Below, in pieces: positions 9,606-21,008 of a stretch of 64,000 nt of DNA (position 1 is the first letter of the stretch; each line of letters opens with the position of its first letter). Location of the stretch: NCBI GenBank assembly GCA_002900995.3, contig CM035304.1:603498-667497 (forward strand), given 5' to 3'. The position numbers and the translations under genes were made by a program. The notes beneath the pieces are model-generated. The model did not search any database. It was not told where the DNA came from and saw only the letters and a program-made list of their open reading frames with translations. Origin of the DNA: Ganoderma boninense (lineage: Eukaryota; Basidiomycota; Agaricomycetes; Polyporales; Polyporaceae).

Positions 9606-11666
9606 ATGGATCCCTCGGGCTCACCGTCGCCGTTCTCCTCTCCGCTTTCCTCACCAGACAAAACCCCCCACTCTTCGCCTCAAAAATCCTCGAGCTCATC
9701 GTCTACCTTAAAGTCGTCCCCCTCGAACTCGTCGCCAATCTCGAACTCCGCTCCACGCTACTCGCCCGAGCGACAGTGCGCCTGCCCGTGCGGGCCCTTC
9801 AAGTCCGAGCTCAAGGCCGCCATCACGCTCATGACATTCAAGCGTCACCCTGTGCCGATGCTGCACCCGGTTGCCTAGTATGTCTTTCTCATTCATTTCT
9901 TCTTTGTGCACTGGCTCACCTGCTTTCAGCCCCAGCGACACTGAGACGAAGCAGCACATCCCAGTGGGGGACCTTTGCAAGTACTCTAAGACACACATGT
10001 GGCCTGACGACATTCACTGCTTCTGCTCGCTCCGCCCCGGCAACAACGAGCATTCTGTACGCATCTTCGTCCCCTCCCACGGCGCATTGAAGGGATCTCC
10101 GTGCCTCGGCTGCACAGACTGGACTCCCGACGGCGTTGGTGGCTGTCGATACTTTGGTATGTCTTTTGTTACCGTTCAGGCTTTCGTATATTAACTTTTA
10201 TTAGTGAACTTGCGGGAGCTTTTTGACGGCAGTGAGTCCTTGTTTGGGACGGAGATTATTCCTCTTCAAAATTTCCCTCTTCGTGGTACGTATCACGGCG
10301 TATCTTTGTCTTGATTGATATCTGACTTTGTGTTATGTTTTCTAGCTGCGCAACGAGCACAAGCTAGAAGGCTCCTTGCGCGCAGTGGGGCCCATTCCCG
10401 GAAGCGGTCTATCACTCTCTCGTCTGCACCTGCCAACTCTCTTCCCTCTGCGCCTGCCGTGTCTCGCATGTCTGCACCTGCCGCTTCTGCCTCTGTGCCA
10501 AGTGCCCCCGGTATTCAAGATTACTTTCCCCTTACGTTTGGTATGTGTATGTCATCTGCGATATATGTACATCCTGTTAACTCATGCCTGCAGGCGTCAA
10601 ACCGGGCTCAGTGTCGGACCACACGCACATCTGGTCTCCTCCTCCTCCTCATGACATGTTCGAGCGTGTCGAGAAGATGGCGCTACCATCTGACAGCGAG
10701 GTCCGCGAGGTTTTCGAGGACATGCTTCACGGCTCCGGTGTCCGTTACCGCCAGTTCATGGCAGTCATTGGTGGCTGTATCACCTGCGACCAAGTCATGG
10801 CCCTGCCCAACATCCTCACCCACCCGTGCGTCGGACATACTGAGGAGCCCGGTCCTTCCCCATCCAAGGCTCCTTGCCTTCCGGAAGACATCAGGGCCCT
10901 CCCGACTGCAGCCTCGCGTCTATCCTTGCTCCAGCCTCGTAACCTTGTTGGTCGTGAGCCGGTTTCCTTGGTTGCCGGCCCATCAAGCCTGTCCCCGATC
11001 AAGGAGGAACCCAGCGCCGGGCAAGCTTCCATCAAGGTTGAAGATCACGACGACGATAGCGAAGTTGAGTTTGTTGAGGATGGCCACAGTAAGTACCTTT
11101 CTTCTCATCCATTTGAGAAAGGAAGCTAATATTTCTATTGTGTAGAAGGCAAGCGAAAGAGGGTGAAAAGGGAGCCATCTCAGCGTGTCTTCCTCGGGCC
11201 GTGGAAGAAACCCCGCGCTGAGAAAAAAGGCGAATCCTCCCAGACAAAGGCTTCACAGCCTGCGATTCCCATCCGCGCCTCGACGCCCGTCTCTAAGCCG
11301 CCGGCTGAGGTCGTCGACCTCACTATCTCTCCCATCGCCGTCCCTTCAACGCCCGTCTCCAAGCCGCCAGGAGAGGTTGTCACTTTTTCGCCTATCGCTG
11401 CTTCGACGCCCGTCTCTAAGCCACCAGCCGAGGTTGTCGACCTCACTGTCTCTCCCATCGCCGCTGCTTCAATGCCTGTCTCCAAGCCACCGGCTGAGGT
11501 CGTCGACCTCACCTTCTCTCCCATCCGTGTTTCAACGCCCATTTCTGCGCAGCCAGCAAGGGCTGCTGGTTGCGCCAACCCTCCTGTCCGGATTCCGATG
11601 CCGGACAGCTCCCGAGAGCTCTACCGTGATGTCAATGAGGACTTCGTTATGTATGAGAAGGTGTAA
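9606..11666 (+). CDS. MULE cargo protein with tandem SUMO-interaction motifs
   Basis: Six exons are readable with GT-AG introns near 9877-9930, 10154-10204, 10286-10345, 10541-10594 and 11090-11145, giving about 550 residues. The N-terminus is Ser/Pro-rich. A Cys/His-rich middle segment (CACPCG, then HCFCS, CLGC and GGCRYF) suggests a zinc-binding fold loosely like GRF-type fingers. The C-terminal third has three possible SUMO-acceptor sites of the form psi-K-x-E (IKEE, IKVE, VKRE), a basic KGKRKRVKR stretch that could be a nuclear signal, and four tandem 20-23-residue repeats STPVSKPPAEVVDLT-SPI. Three of the four keep VVDLT, a textbook SUMO-interaction motif; the second reads VVTFS. Function is unknown. 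A nuclear partner role with the transposase or a SUMO-marked host complex is inference. Confidence 0.7.
11277..11530 (+). repeat. Tandem coding repeat (~63-69 bp, four units)
   Basis: Four consecutive units with the core TCGACGCCCGTCTCTAAGCC / GCCGGCTGAGGTCGTCGACC, encoding the SUMO-interaction repeats of the MULE cargo protein. The third and fourth units are the most similar. Confidence 0.8.
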
Positions 11667-12099
11667 CTTGAAGGGCAGCGGCAGCTGTTGATCGTTTCGG
11701 CGTGTTGTATCTTGAACAGCTTCGGGCATGCTTCGTTGATATCAATCTCTTATTGTACATTTGTATCATTAATGCTGTCTGTATTGTGAAGCAATGAAAT
11801 TTTTCTTGGCATTTTTGGTGTGTGAAGTCTCGTATGGCGTGGATGGCGTATGGTAAGTGCTCGCTTACAGCGGCCACGATATGCCGATACGAGCGTTCAA
11901 TGTCCAACTTGAACCTAAGCTTCACTTGTCTCCCTCACCATCATGCCAGCCAATTCCACACAGCGCTTTCTTGTGAACTTGATTCACTGCTCTTCTTAGT
12001 GCCTGCACTGCGCCTACTGGACTCCTGTGTTCTTCGTCATCTCTGCCTTTTCCCGACACGTCGCACTCTCACGAGTCACTTCCTCCTCTTGCAAGGCAC

Positions 12100-14735
12100 A
12101 CCAAATTCCAACATTTCAACAGTCTTGAGAAAGAGCAAGGACGCTGCGCAGCCAGACATAGCAGACAGGATTATTATTCTGAAGGGGAGGCAGAGGTACG
12201 TGGTTGTCCATTTTTGATATATGCGAGCGGGCTCAGGTTTCTTTACGCTTTGCAGTACTGCACCACCTCCCCGCGAGAGGCCTGAGTGGGCCTTGCAGCC
12301 TTCCTCATCTGCACCAAGACCTGCCCCCCCACAGCCTTTTTCGCCACAGACACTTCATGTGTTCCCATTCCGAATCCCAACATCATCATTTCCGGGGCCT
12401 CTTTCCCATCTCGAGGCTGACGTGGGCAATTGCCTGCGCATGCGCAACCTGCTGCGAACGGCAGTGTTAGCAAGCTATACAACTCAAACACGATTCCTAT
12501 CCGCTGCTCCGTTACGTTACCACTGCTGAGCCCGACGCGATGTCCGACTAGTATGACACCACCTCCTCTTCACACTCCCTATGCGCATGCCCACTCGAGT
12601 CCTTCAGCACGCGCAAGCATCAAGAGGCCTCGGCGACTCCCACCGGGAACACTTCGATCGGCGCAAATACGACCCACACCTCTTTTCTACACAGAGTCAA
12701 CGCCACGTCCCCATCGCGGCCGTCAGCAGCCCCCCGAATGCTAGCCGTCCCATACCAACACCAAAGTCTTCTGGGGATTGGGTTTCCGCTTCATCAGCCC
12801 CCTCAGTATCTTATGCACAGTCAACTATTTCTTCAAACTTCACGCTCTCTTTTGCTACTGACTGCTCCTCCGCTTCCTCCACCCTTTTCGATTCTTCAAA
12901 TCTCAGCGGTCGGAGTGCGAGGACAGTGCCTCTACCGTGAACACCTTCTTGCGCAAGCTCAAGAAAGTCTACCACACCATCAGCAGCCTGGAAAGCAAAC
13001 GGCTATCCGGCGCGTGGAGACGGTTGTGAGCATGCTGCGTAGAGACAGTGGTGAGCATGCGGCGAAGTGAGGCATCCTCAGGCTTATCAAGGGGCATCCC
13101 TCCAACATAAGCATTGCACAAGACGCAGTGCGCGAGGAGGGCGAGTCGGAGTGGTGGCGCAAACTTGTTTCCGAGCACCAGCAGTCAGTTTTTTCTCTAG
13201 CTTTATGACATTTCACCAGACATTGACGTCCTCCAACAGCCTCTTTGGTTGTGTCGGAGTCTCTCCGAGCACATTGATAGTGTTCGTTTTTCGTCCCATC
13301 TCTCGAAGGAAATCATTCTTCGAGCAACATGCTAACACTATCTGCAGTCACAACCTCCCATCTTCTACACCCCACGCCCACTGTCCCCTAGCCCGCCAGC
13401 GATTGATCTCCCACCTAACGCCATTTCACCCACACCCGTGCGCATCGAAAGCCGCAGTCGAGGTCCTCGACCGTTTCGAGGTACCTGACTAGGCGATCGA
13501 GCGTGATCGAGGATGACAGCAATGGACGGCCAGGCCAACGACCAATCTCCCGACGCCCGAGAAGCAACACTCAGTCCACGTTGTCCGCACCAGGCTCCGC
13601 ATCGCACGCGACATTCACAGCTTCAAGTTCATACCCATCTCATTGCTGGAGAGCCGTCTATCGTGGTGTATTGAAGGTGTCCTTGTGGATAAGGTGGCTC
13701 GGTAGAAGGAGGAGGAGCTGACCGAGCGTGAGGCAGAGGAACACCTGTTGCGAGGGACGAGGTAGGAGGACGGCTCAATGGAGGCGGAGGTGAACAAGGA
13801 TGGGGACATGCACCAGGATGGCGAGTTGAGTGATGATGACAAGGGCGGCTCGGAGGAGATCTGTAGCCTCAAGGCGAGTACTCGATTTCCGCTTGTTGCT
13901 TTGTTTCTTCAAACTCGTTCTCCTTGAGTCTGGCCAAGTGTGAGCCTTGAAGGCGGCCGCGTAGCCTGTCTGTGCGCAAGGCAGAAGTTGATTGCCAGGC
14001 ATTGCACTTGGTACCCAGATTTTTGGTGCTTGTTATTGACACAAATATTCTTCTGCCGTCATTGTCTGAGTTTTCTGCGCTCGTCGAGTCAGGCTGCTGG
14101 ACCATGGCGGTGCAACTGCCAGTCATCATGCAGCTTGATGGCCAAGCTACGGGGACCACGACTCCTCTCGGTCAAGCCGCGGTGGTCTATGTCCTCGCGC
14201 CGTCTCACATTTCACACTCGTCCCGCGTATCACCGTCCTTGAAGCCTCACTGATCATTTCATACTGAATCCACAGATCTCTCTGCTACGGCTCTTTGAGC
14301 CGGTGTGCCTGTCTACAGACGCTTCCCTCGTCTCCTCTCGTCTTCCTCCCCTTTATACATGCTCGAACGAGCTCACGACGCGCTCCCCGAGCTCACAAGC
14401 CCTTCTCCTTCCCGCCGGGGCTAGCGTCATATCAATGTCTGATTTGAGGAAGTCGATTTCTTTAGCAGCACCTGGGAGCGCCGTAGAGACGATTTGAATG
14501 TTCGTGTCGCGCTCTGGCAGGATGAGCACTGGACTGATTGCTCTGCAATGGTAGCGACTCTGCGAAGGACATGGCCAGCGCAGCAAAGGTTGTCTTACTC
14601 GGCTTCAATCATGTGTCAGTAATTAATCCACTGGTTATAATGCGCAACGTAGTGCTAACGCCACCACCTGTCCACTTGACAGTTCAATGCTGCTCGCGAG
14701 CTTGCGTCTATCCTTGTTTGGGGGGTTGCGTATAA
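12100..14735 (+). pseudogene. Decayed PIN-domain gene (EST1/SMG6-like)
   Basis: Fragments in order but in shifting frames match the layout of basidiomycete EST1/SMG6-type proteins: a charged KSKDAAQPDIADRI segment (about 12130), a long Ser/Pro-rich part, a helical FLRKLKKVYHTISSLE (about 12942), WWRKLVSEHQQ (about 13150), an acidic HQDGELSDDDKGGSEE (about 13810), and PIN-domain pieces: VLVIDTNILLPSLSEFSALV with PVIMQLDG (14020-14150), DDLNVRVALWQDEHW (about 14490) and SAAKVVLLGFN (about 14580). At least one frameshift near 14540 and several stops rule out a working product. In the family the PIN domain is an endonuclease acting in nonsense-mediated decay, and the aspartate of IDTN is catalytic. 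The fragment lies inside the MULE, so it is probably a captured host gene copy. The central EST1 helical domain looks mostly lost. Confidence 0.6.
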
Positions 14736-14884
14736 GGCTACAGTACACAGATGTAACTACAGGGTACCAAATGATTTCTTGCGCTTCTGTCTGCTTTCTG
14801 GAGATGGAGGCCGAAGTAGATGCTTGTCCGGAACCTTACCCTTAAGTCCAGAACCCTCTGCAATATTCCTGTCCGACTGAGGCC

Positions 14885-17800
14885 CTAATCACGAACGTCT
14901 GGATGTCAGGATATAAAGCTTGTCAGAATAAGCAATATATTACCATGCTGCTGTTGCGCGCTCGGAAACCCACGGAAACTTGAAATGCGTTGGAGGCCCT
15001 GCTGTATGTCATTCAGTACGTCGTTGAATTCCTCGAGTTCGGCGGATGGCAAGGGCAATGCTTGTAGCTCTTCGGACCGCAGAGTCGAGCTGATGCCATG
15101 CAGGATGGGTAGTGTTGCCTTGATGTTGTGCGATAGTTTTTGAGCGATCTGGATCTTGACGGCTTCATGGCTGAATGATGGCAGCGCTGCGGTGTCCTCT
15201 GAATACGTCGCAGACTATTCAAATATGTGTCAGAACTCAAATGCCTCTTCAGACTGACGTGCGTGGTAGTTACCTAGTTGAAAAGTAGGTAACGGCCACC
15301 TGAGGTAATCGGACTGGACTGTAGTCAGATGTTGCCTCAGTTGTTCGTTGTAGTGGTGATCAGGCTTGCAAGGGCAGGAGGACTTTGACTATACTTGACT
15401 CTTCGTTGGTCAAGCTACAGTCTTAACAATACTGGACTCCGTTGAGTCGAACACGGATCTGTTAAGCTTGTCGGAAGCTTGGACTTGTATCTCAAGATAA
15501 GTATCAGTAACAATGGCTTATAAGCCTGCACTGATAGCTGGGATAAGATGTAGTTACAAGCAATGCTTAGTAACTAATAGTGACTTATGAGATTGCGCTC
15601 GGGCAGACTCGGAAGTGAGATGTTGGGGGTAAAAGGTGCTCATTTTCATTTGGGGGCAGCTCGCGGCCTTATATACTAGTGGGCTACCAAGCCAAACAAG
15701 TGCAAACATAGGGCTATGGTCCATTGTTCTAAAGATAGACAATAGCATGTTGGACAATAAGTGTCTGGGAGACAATAGAGGACTGGTGGACTGCGGGAAT
15801 GCACTACAGTGCACAATAGTATTCGAACAATGGTTGAAGGTAGATTGCGGGAATTGATGGTTTGGACAATAGAAGACAAACAGTGCCGAGAGCTATCACA
15901 CGAGAATAGGTTTCTCGCACAATAGACAAATCACAATAGTTACTGTACGTGTGGCGAGAATGATGAGTAAACAATTGGGAAGGAGAACTATAATATTTCT
16001 CGTACAGGCGAGAAGGAATGGGGGGACAAAGAGCTTAGTTACATGATTCGTCATCCTTAGTCAGTCCGATTGACATACGCAGGGGGTCATTACAAAGCGA
16101 CAATCCCGAAACCAGCATGTTGGTGTGCCTAGAACTCAGTCCATTCCTACTAGGGTATCCGTGCTCATCTCCGTTCCCATGACTCCGTCCTCATCTCCAC
16201 TCTCCTCACCAGGCTTTGGCAGGAGGGTGAACGTATACCTCATGAGGGACTGTTCTGTCCCCAAGCAGTTCTTGAGCGGTCGGGGATCTTTGGTCGTCAA
16301 GTGCCTAGNNNNNNNNNNNNNNNNNNNNNNNNNNNNNNNNNNNNNNNNNNNNNNNNNNNNNNNNNNNNNNNNNNNNNNNNNNNNNNNNNNNNNNNNNNNN
16401 NNNNNNNNATCTGTCGGCATCGAACAGAATCTTGATTGAATTTTTCAGGTTATCCCAGTCATCTTCCGGAAGTGTCTCCAGGACTTCCCGCACGTCTCAG
16501 CTACAGTATCGACGGATACACTTGCACATGTCTTTAGCATCAGTAACATTATTCTGTGAAAGGAGGGCCTCATAATCTTCCAAAAATTCGGTCACACGAT
16601 GTGGTTTTCCCGTAAATGTTTTAGGTGCTTTCTTTGAGCCTCGCAGAGGCATGTCTGCTTTAGATCGTGTACTTGTCATGGTAACTGGTTGAGGTTGTTT
16701 TACCTTTGCCGGGGAGGAAGATATAGGTATATGGGGTATATGAAGAAATATGGGCTGGCTTGAGGCGGATACGGTTGTGTTGGTGTTAGTAGTTTGGGTA
16801 CTTGAACTAGTGGTCGGCTGTTGAGTGTTTGCACTTGGTGCTGTTTGAGATGGAAAGACGGTTGCTGAAGCTGTGGCTGTGGTGCTTGATGGGCGTGCAC
16901 TGTTCTGTGGACTGGAAAAACTTGATGTCTGGGACACGGCAAGTGAGCTGGGAAGGGAGAGTAAATCTGAGGATACTGTGGATATTGAGATTGATGGAGT
17001 TGATGAACCGGTTGCTGGGTCAGTACCTGAGAAGACTGGAGAGTTGTTGTTCGGTGATCCGTCCACCGAACTTGATGGTGGTGTTGACAGGTTGGACAGA
17101 TATGATTGGAGTAGTAACCAGGTATAAGAGCCTGGTGATCACTACCCCTCGCGGTGGGCTCCAATTTGACGTGCGTGGTAGTTACCTAGTTGAAAAGTAG
17201 GTAACGGCCACCTGAGGTAATCGGACTGGACTGTAGTCAGATGTTGCCTCAGTTGTTCGTTGTAGTGGTGATCAGGCTTGCAAGGGCAGGAGGACTTTGA
17301 CTATACTTGACTCTTCGTTGGTCAAGCTACAGTCTTAACAATACTGGACTCCGTTGAGTCGAACACGGATCTGTTAAGCTTGTCGGAAGCTTGGACTTGT
17401 ATCTCAAGATAAGTATCAGTAACAATGGCTTATAAGCCTGCACTGATAGCTGGGATAAGATGTAGTTACAAGCAATGCTTAGTAACTAATAGTGACTTAT
17501 GAGATTGCGCTCGGGCAGACTCGGAAGTGAGATGTTGGGGGTAAAAGGTGCTCATTTTCATTTGGGGGCAGCTCGCGGCCTTATATACTAGTGGGCTACC
17601 AAGCCAAACAAGTGCAAACATAGGGCTATGGTCCATTGTTCTAAAGATAGACAATAGCATGTTGGACAATAAGTGTCTGGGAGACAATAGAGACTGGTGA
17701 CTGCGGGAATGCACTACAGTGCACAATAGTATTCGAACAATGGTTGAAGGTAGATTGCGGGAATTTATGGTTTGGACAATAGAAGACAAACAGTGCCGAG

Positions 17801-20800
17801 AGCTATCACACGAGAATAGGTTTCTCGCACAATAGACAAATCACAATAGTTACTGTACGTGTGGCGAGAATGATGAGTAAACAATTGGGAAGGAGAACTA
17901 TAATATTTCTCGTACAGGCGAGAAGGAATGGGGGGACAAAGAGCTTAGTTACATGATTCGTCATCCTTAGTCAGTCCGATTGACATACGCAGGGGGTCAT
18001 TACAAAGCGACAATCCCGAAACCAGCATGTTGGTGTGCCTAGAACTCAGTCCATTCCTACTAGGGTATCCGTGCTCGTCTCCGTTCCCATGACTCCGTCC
18101 TCATCTCCACTCTCCTCACCAGGCTTTGGCAGGAGGGTGAACGTATACCTCATGAGGGACTGTTCTGTCCCCAAGCAGTTCTTGAGCGGTCGGGGATCTT
18201 TGGTCGTCAAGTGCCTAGGTATTTTGTGTTTAGTCATACTTCGCGTATGACAAGACAATTTCAACACTCACTGTCCCAGCAGATCCAGCCACATCACCAC
18301 GCTGATTGTTGACTTCTATAGCCGCCTGCCACTCGAGCTCCTGTTCCAAAGACCCAGACTGGTCATGCACAGTACGCGGAGGCAGTAAGACACCTGTGAT
18401 GGTGTCGGTAAGAGGCAAGTGGGGTGGACGTGCAGACAGGTCCCTTCCGGAGAGGACGTGAGCTGGCCGAGGAGGGAGAGTGATAAAGTGGGGATAATAA
18501 TCCCTGTACCACTGGTATGCATGGTGTAGGAGGCGTTCAGCCTCTTGCTGAGAAGTCGGAAACACAAAGCTATATGTAAGCTGACCAGATACCTCCCAGG
18601 ACTGCACAAGTGTTTTGAATGCCCGGAGATGTTTGCAGGCCCCACCTCGGAACAGCCAATCGGCACATGTACAGGTCACTGGTCCGGAGGGGTGGATGGT
18701 GAGCCAATATATGGAAGATGGGACACCTGCCGGTAGCGTCGAGACAGACGAAGAAGTGCATTGCGCCCACAGTTCGAATGGTCGCATTGCAGGGATCGGC
18801 TGGAGCAGCTGCCGCCGGAGAATCCCCTCAGACTCTCCATCACGGGCAGGGTCAGGAGCAAACCATGCAAGAGGATGAGATTTCGGAGACTGCGGGCGTG
18901 ATGGCGCCGCACCGGTAGCATCGGACTCCAGGGCCGCAGCAGCTTGGACGCGACCCAGATCCACTCCTCCAGCCGCCGCCCGGAACCTCTCGACCTTCCA
19001 TGCTTGGTATCCGATAAGCATACGATGACGAGCATAAACGCGAGGGAGAATGTTGCAGGTTAAATGGAAAATGAGTATGTCGAAGCGAAGTCGGGCTCCA
19101 GAGTGCTGTATCTGTGGAAGGTGTGACTTCTTGAGGCTTCCGTTGAAAGACTCTAAGTGATTGGTTGTCGGCAAAACCTCCTCGGTGGGAACACCCATTT
19201 TTGATGCCCCGTCGACACGACCCTTCCGGGACCAGCTCTCCCACATAGCGAGCGGCATCCAGGTCTCGCGGATGTATGCAAGATATGATAGTCCTGCCGC
19301 GCTTGCTCGGTTTCCTGGCGCATCTATAGCAATAGCCCGCAAAGCTGCCTCCTCGGTTGCTATGATATGGAGTGCATCATCGTGGGCGGTGGTTTGCAGT
19401 AACCTGTGCACGCGGACGGATATTAGTTGAATAATAGGAATATTCGAAAAAATAGAGGCTCACGCCTCTTCGATGGCACGCATGTGATTTTCAAGATAAG
19501 TCTTCCAGAACGCATCAAGCTTGTTGAAGAGTGTGCTTCGCTTATTTGTCCAACACTGACGGATGTGGAATTTGCAGAGGAGGAGGATCATTGATGGCCA
19601 AACACGGAGCAGAGCTCCTCGCTCTTTGGTATCAGTGTCTGTGATTGCGACGAAGGGTTCAAAGGTGTTGCCGTGAAGTGTGCCCATCCACTCCCGCCAG
19701 GCAGAGAGAAGTTCAGTGAGAATCTGGGTGTCGTATCCTGCGTGGGTAGCACGATTACCGGTAGGGGCTGAAAAAAGAAACAATGCGACAGGAACGCCGC
19801 TGCGTGATTCATCGACTCCCATCGCGATCCAGAGGAGGAGACGTGAAGTACAGACTCCGAATGTACCATCAAGAATTACCTGCTGATGATGACAGTAGCG
19901 CCATGCTGCGGCCTTCATTTCCGGGGTCGCCATGCAGACAATGAAGCGGTCGGCCTTGTCGATACGAGGGGTGTAACGGAAGATAGATTGGGCAATTTCT
20001 GGCTTGTACTGTCGGTTCGCCTGATCCAACCAATTGTCGACATTACGTTCCGGAGTGACAGAAATGTCGATACCGTAATGCTGACGGTAGTGCTGGTGGT
20101 AAAGGCGACTGAAGTCTCCGGGCTGCAGCTCGTACCGGAAATTGGTGGTGGAACGGTCAGCTGCGTGCTGGTCTCGATACAGCCGGCCAGCAAACATCTG
20201 CAGGTTCTTGTTTCGGACTTGTGAGATACTGCATTAAGAAAAATGTTAATAATGGGCTTAGCAAGGTTTCTCGATTGAAAAACATACTTGGCGCCGCTAC
20301 GAAATTGTAACATAGCGACCTCTACCACATGGGGATGGAGGGGCACTGCCGGGAAGCGCACCATGACGGAGTTTTGACATGCCTGATTGTGCTCGAAATA
20401 GCCTATGATACGGACGACTTCGCCCGTGCTTTCAACCGCCGTGATATCTGCGTGCGCAAGGCAGCCCGTGTAGTCGTATGGCGCTCGCCGTGACCACTCC
20501 GAGTCTTCCGATTGATTTTTACTGGCTGCCTTCTTCGTCCTCTTGCCCGACTGCCGGGCATGAGTGTCATATCCGCAGACGCTACGTTATTACTGTCAGA
20601 TTCATTATCAGGTCGCACTGTGCAAAATGACATTTTTACCATTGGTATAGGGTTCGTCTGACGCGCGCCTGGTCCTTCTTCCACACCCAGCTATCGGACC
20701 ATGCAACACTCCATCGGCTCTCCAGCATCTCGCGATTCTTAGGATCTAGCTGCATGCGCTCGAGGAACACATTTGCTTGCGCCTGATTTGATGCTGTGTA

Positions 20801-21008
20801 GCACATCCGGAATATTTGACTATCTTCGTACAACTTGCTGATCTCCTGATGTTGGCTGTCGCTGCTGTATAAGTATTTGATTTTTGACTGAAGGCCGGCA
20901 TGCGAGGTTAAGAAAATGGTGCATCAATCGAAAGGATGCTGACTGACAACAACATCTAAGCGTCTTTCATCCCATGTGACTTCACCTGAGCTCTGCGCAA
21001 CTGCATTT
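14885..21008 (-). CDS. MULE transposase (DDE) with SWIM zinc finger
   Basis: Multi-exon minus-strand gene, the motor of the surrounding element. In protein order: EVTWDERRLDVVV (20960-21008), YEDSQIFRMCYTASNQA (about 20830), a basic segment, YDYTGCLAHADIT with VRIIGYFEHN (about 20400-20480), then the MULE transposase domain with LDGTFGV (19850-19885), AITDTDTKERGAL (about 19600-19645) and TTNHLESFNGS (about 19150-19175), which supply a D-D-E set, and a CTCADWL-GGACKH SWIM zinc finger (about 18630-18690). The coding sequence then meets a Gypsy LTR element at 18252. On its far side (15190-14885) the frame resumes as a helical, Leu-rich tail ending at a stop at 14885-14887. The Gypsy appears to lie in an intron that starts GTGAGTG at about 18272. 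An in-frame TAG near 21050 blocks a longer N-terminus, so the true start is uncertain. Confidence 0.85.
15255..16308 (-). repeat. Gypsy LTR, left copy (truncated by gap)
   Basis: Matches 17167-18218 with two 1-nt indels (near 15780-15795 of this copy) and two substitutions. The last ~34 bp of the repeat are lost in the N run. Confidence 0.9.
16309..16408. other. Assembly gap (100 N)
   Basis: Exactly 100 N at the inner edge of an LTR. This is the usual placeholder for a gap of unknown size, so the pol region of the Gypsy element may be missing rather than deleted. Confidence 0.95.
16409..17066 (-). pseudogene. Gypsy Gag-like fragment with in-frame stop
   Basis: A Ser/Thr-rich N-terminus (starting MDGSPNNNSPVFSG) leads to KTFTGKPHRVTEFLEDYEAL and KDMCKCIRRYCS, the pattern of fungal Gypsy Gag proteins (retrotransposon gag-type helices). 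A TGA at 16497-16499 interrupts the same frame, which then continues DVREVLETLPEDDW into the gap. The homologous position in such proteins is coding, so this copy carries a nonsense mutation or a sequence error. No protease, reverse transcriptase or integrase is visible because of the gap. Confidence 0.65.
17167..18252 (-). repeat. Gypsy LTR, right copy (complete, 1,086 bp)
   Basis: TG...CA termini; the inner end abuts the Gag leader side and the outer end abuts the AGAC duplication at 18253. Confidence 0.88.

Larger units (their letters stand above)
15255..18252 (-). mobile_element. Ty3/Gypsy-like LTR element nested in a MULE transposase intron
   Basis: Direct repeats at 15255-16308 (cut by an assembly gap) and 17167-18252 begin TGACGTGCGTGG; the complete copy is 1,086 bp and ends GTATGACA. 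Flanking AGAC at 15251-15254 and 18253-18256 is a probable 4-bp TSD. Over the ~1,054 bp that can be compared I count about four differences, so the insertion is recent. The interior is mostly hidden by the gap (16309-16408); only a Gag-like frame on the minus strand remains visible. A possible primer-binding site, TGGAGCCCACCGCG read on the minus strand, lies at about 17163-17150, next to the right-hand repeat. Strand is that of the Gag-like frame. Confidence 0.85.

Noticed and set aside
11277..11530. Minus-strand reading frame over the SUMO-motif repeats
   Set aside because: It is the complement of the repeat array; the plus frame is supported by five splice junctions and upstream exons.
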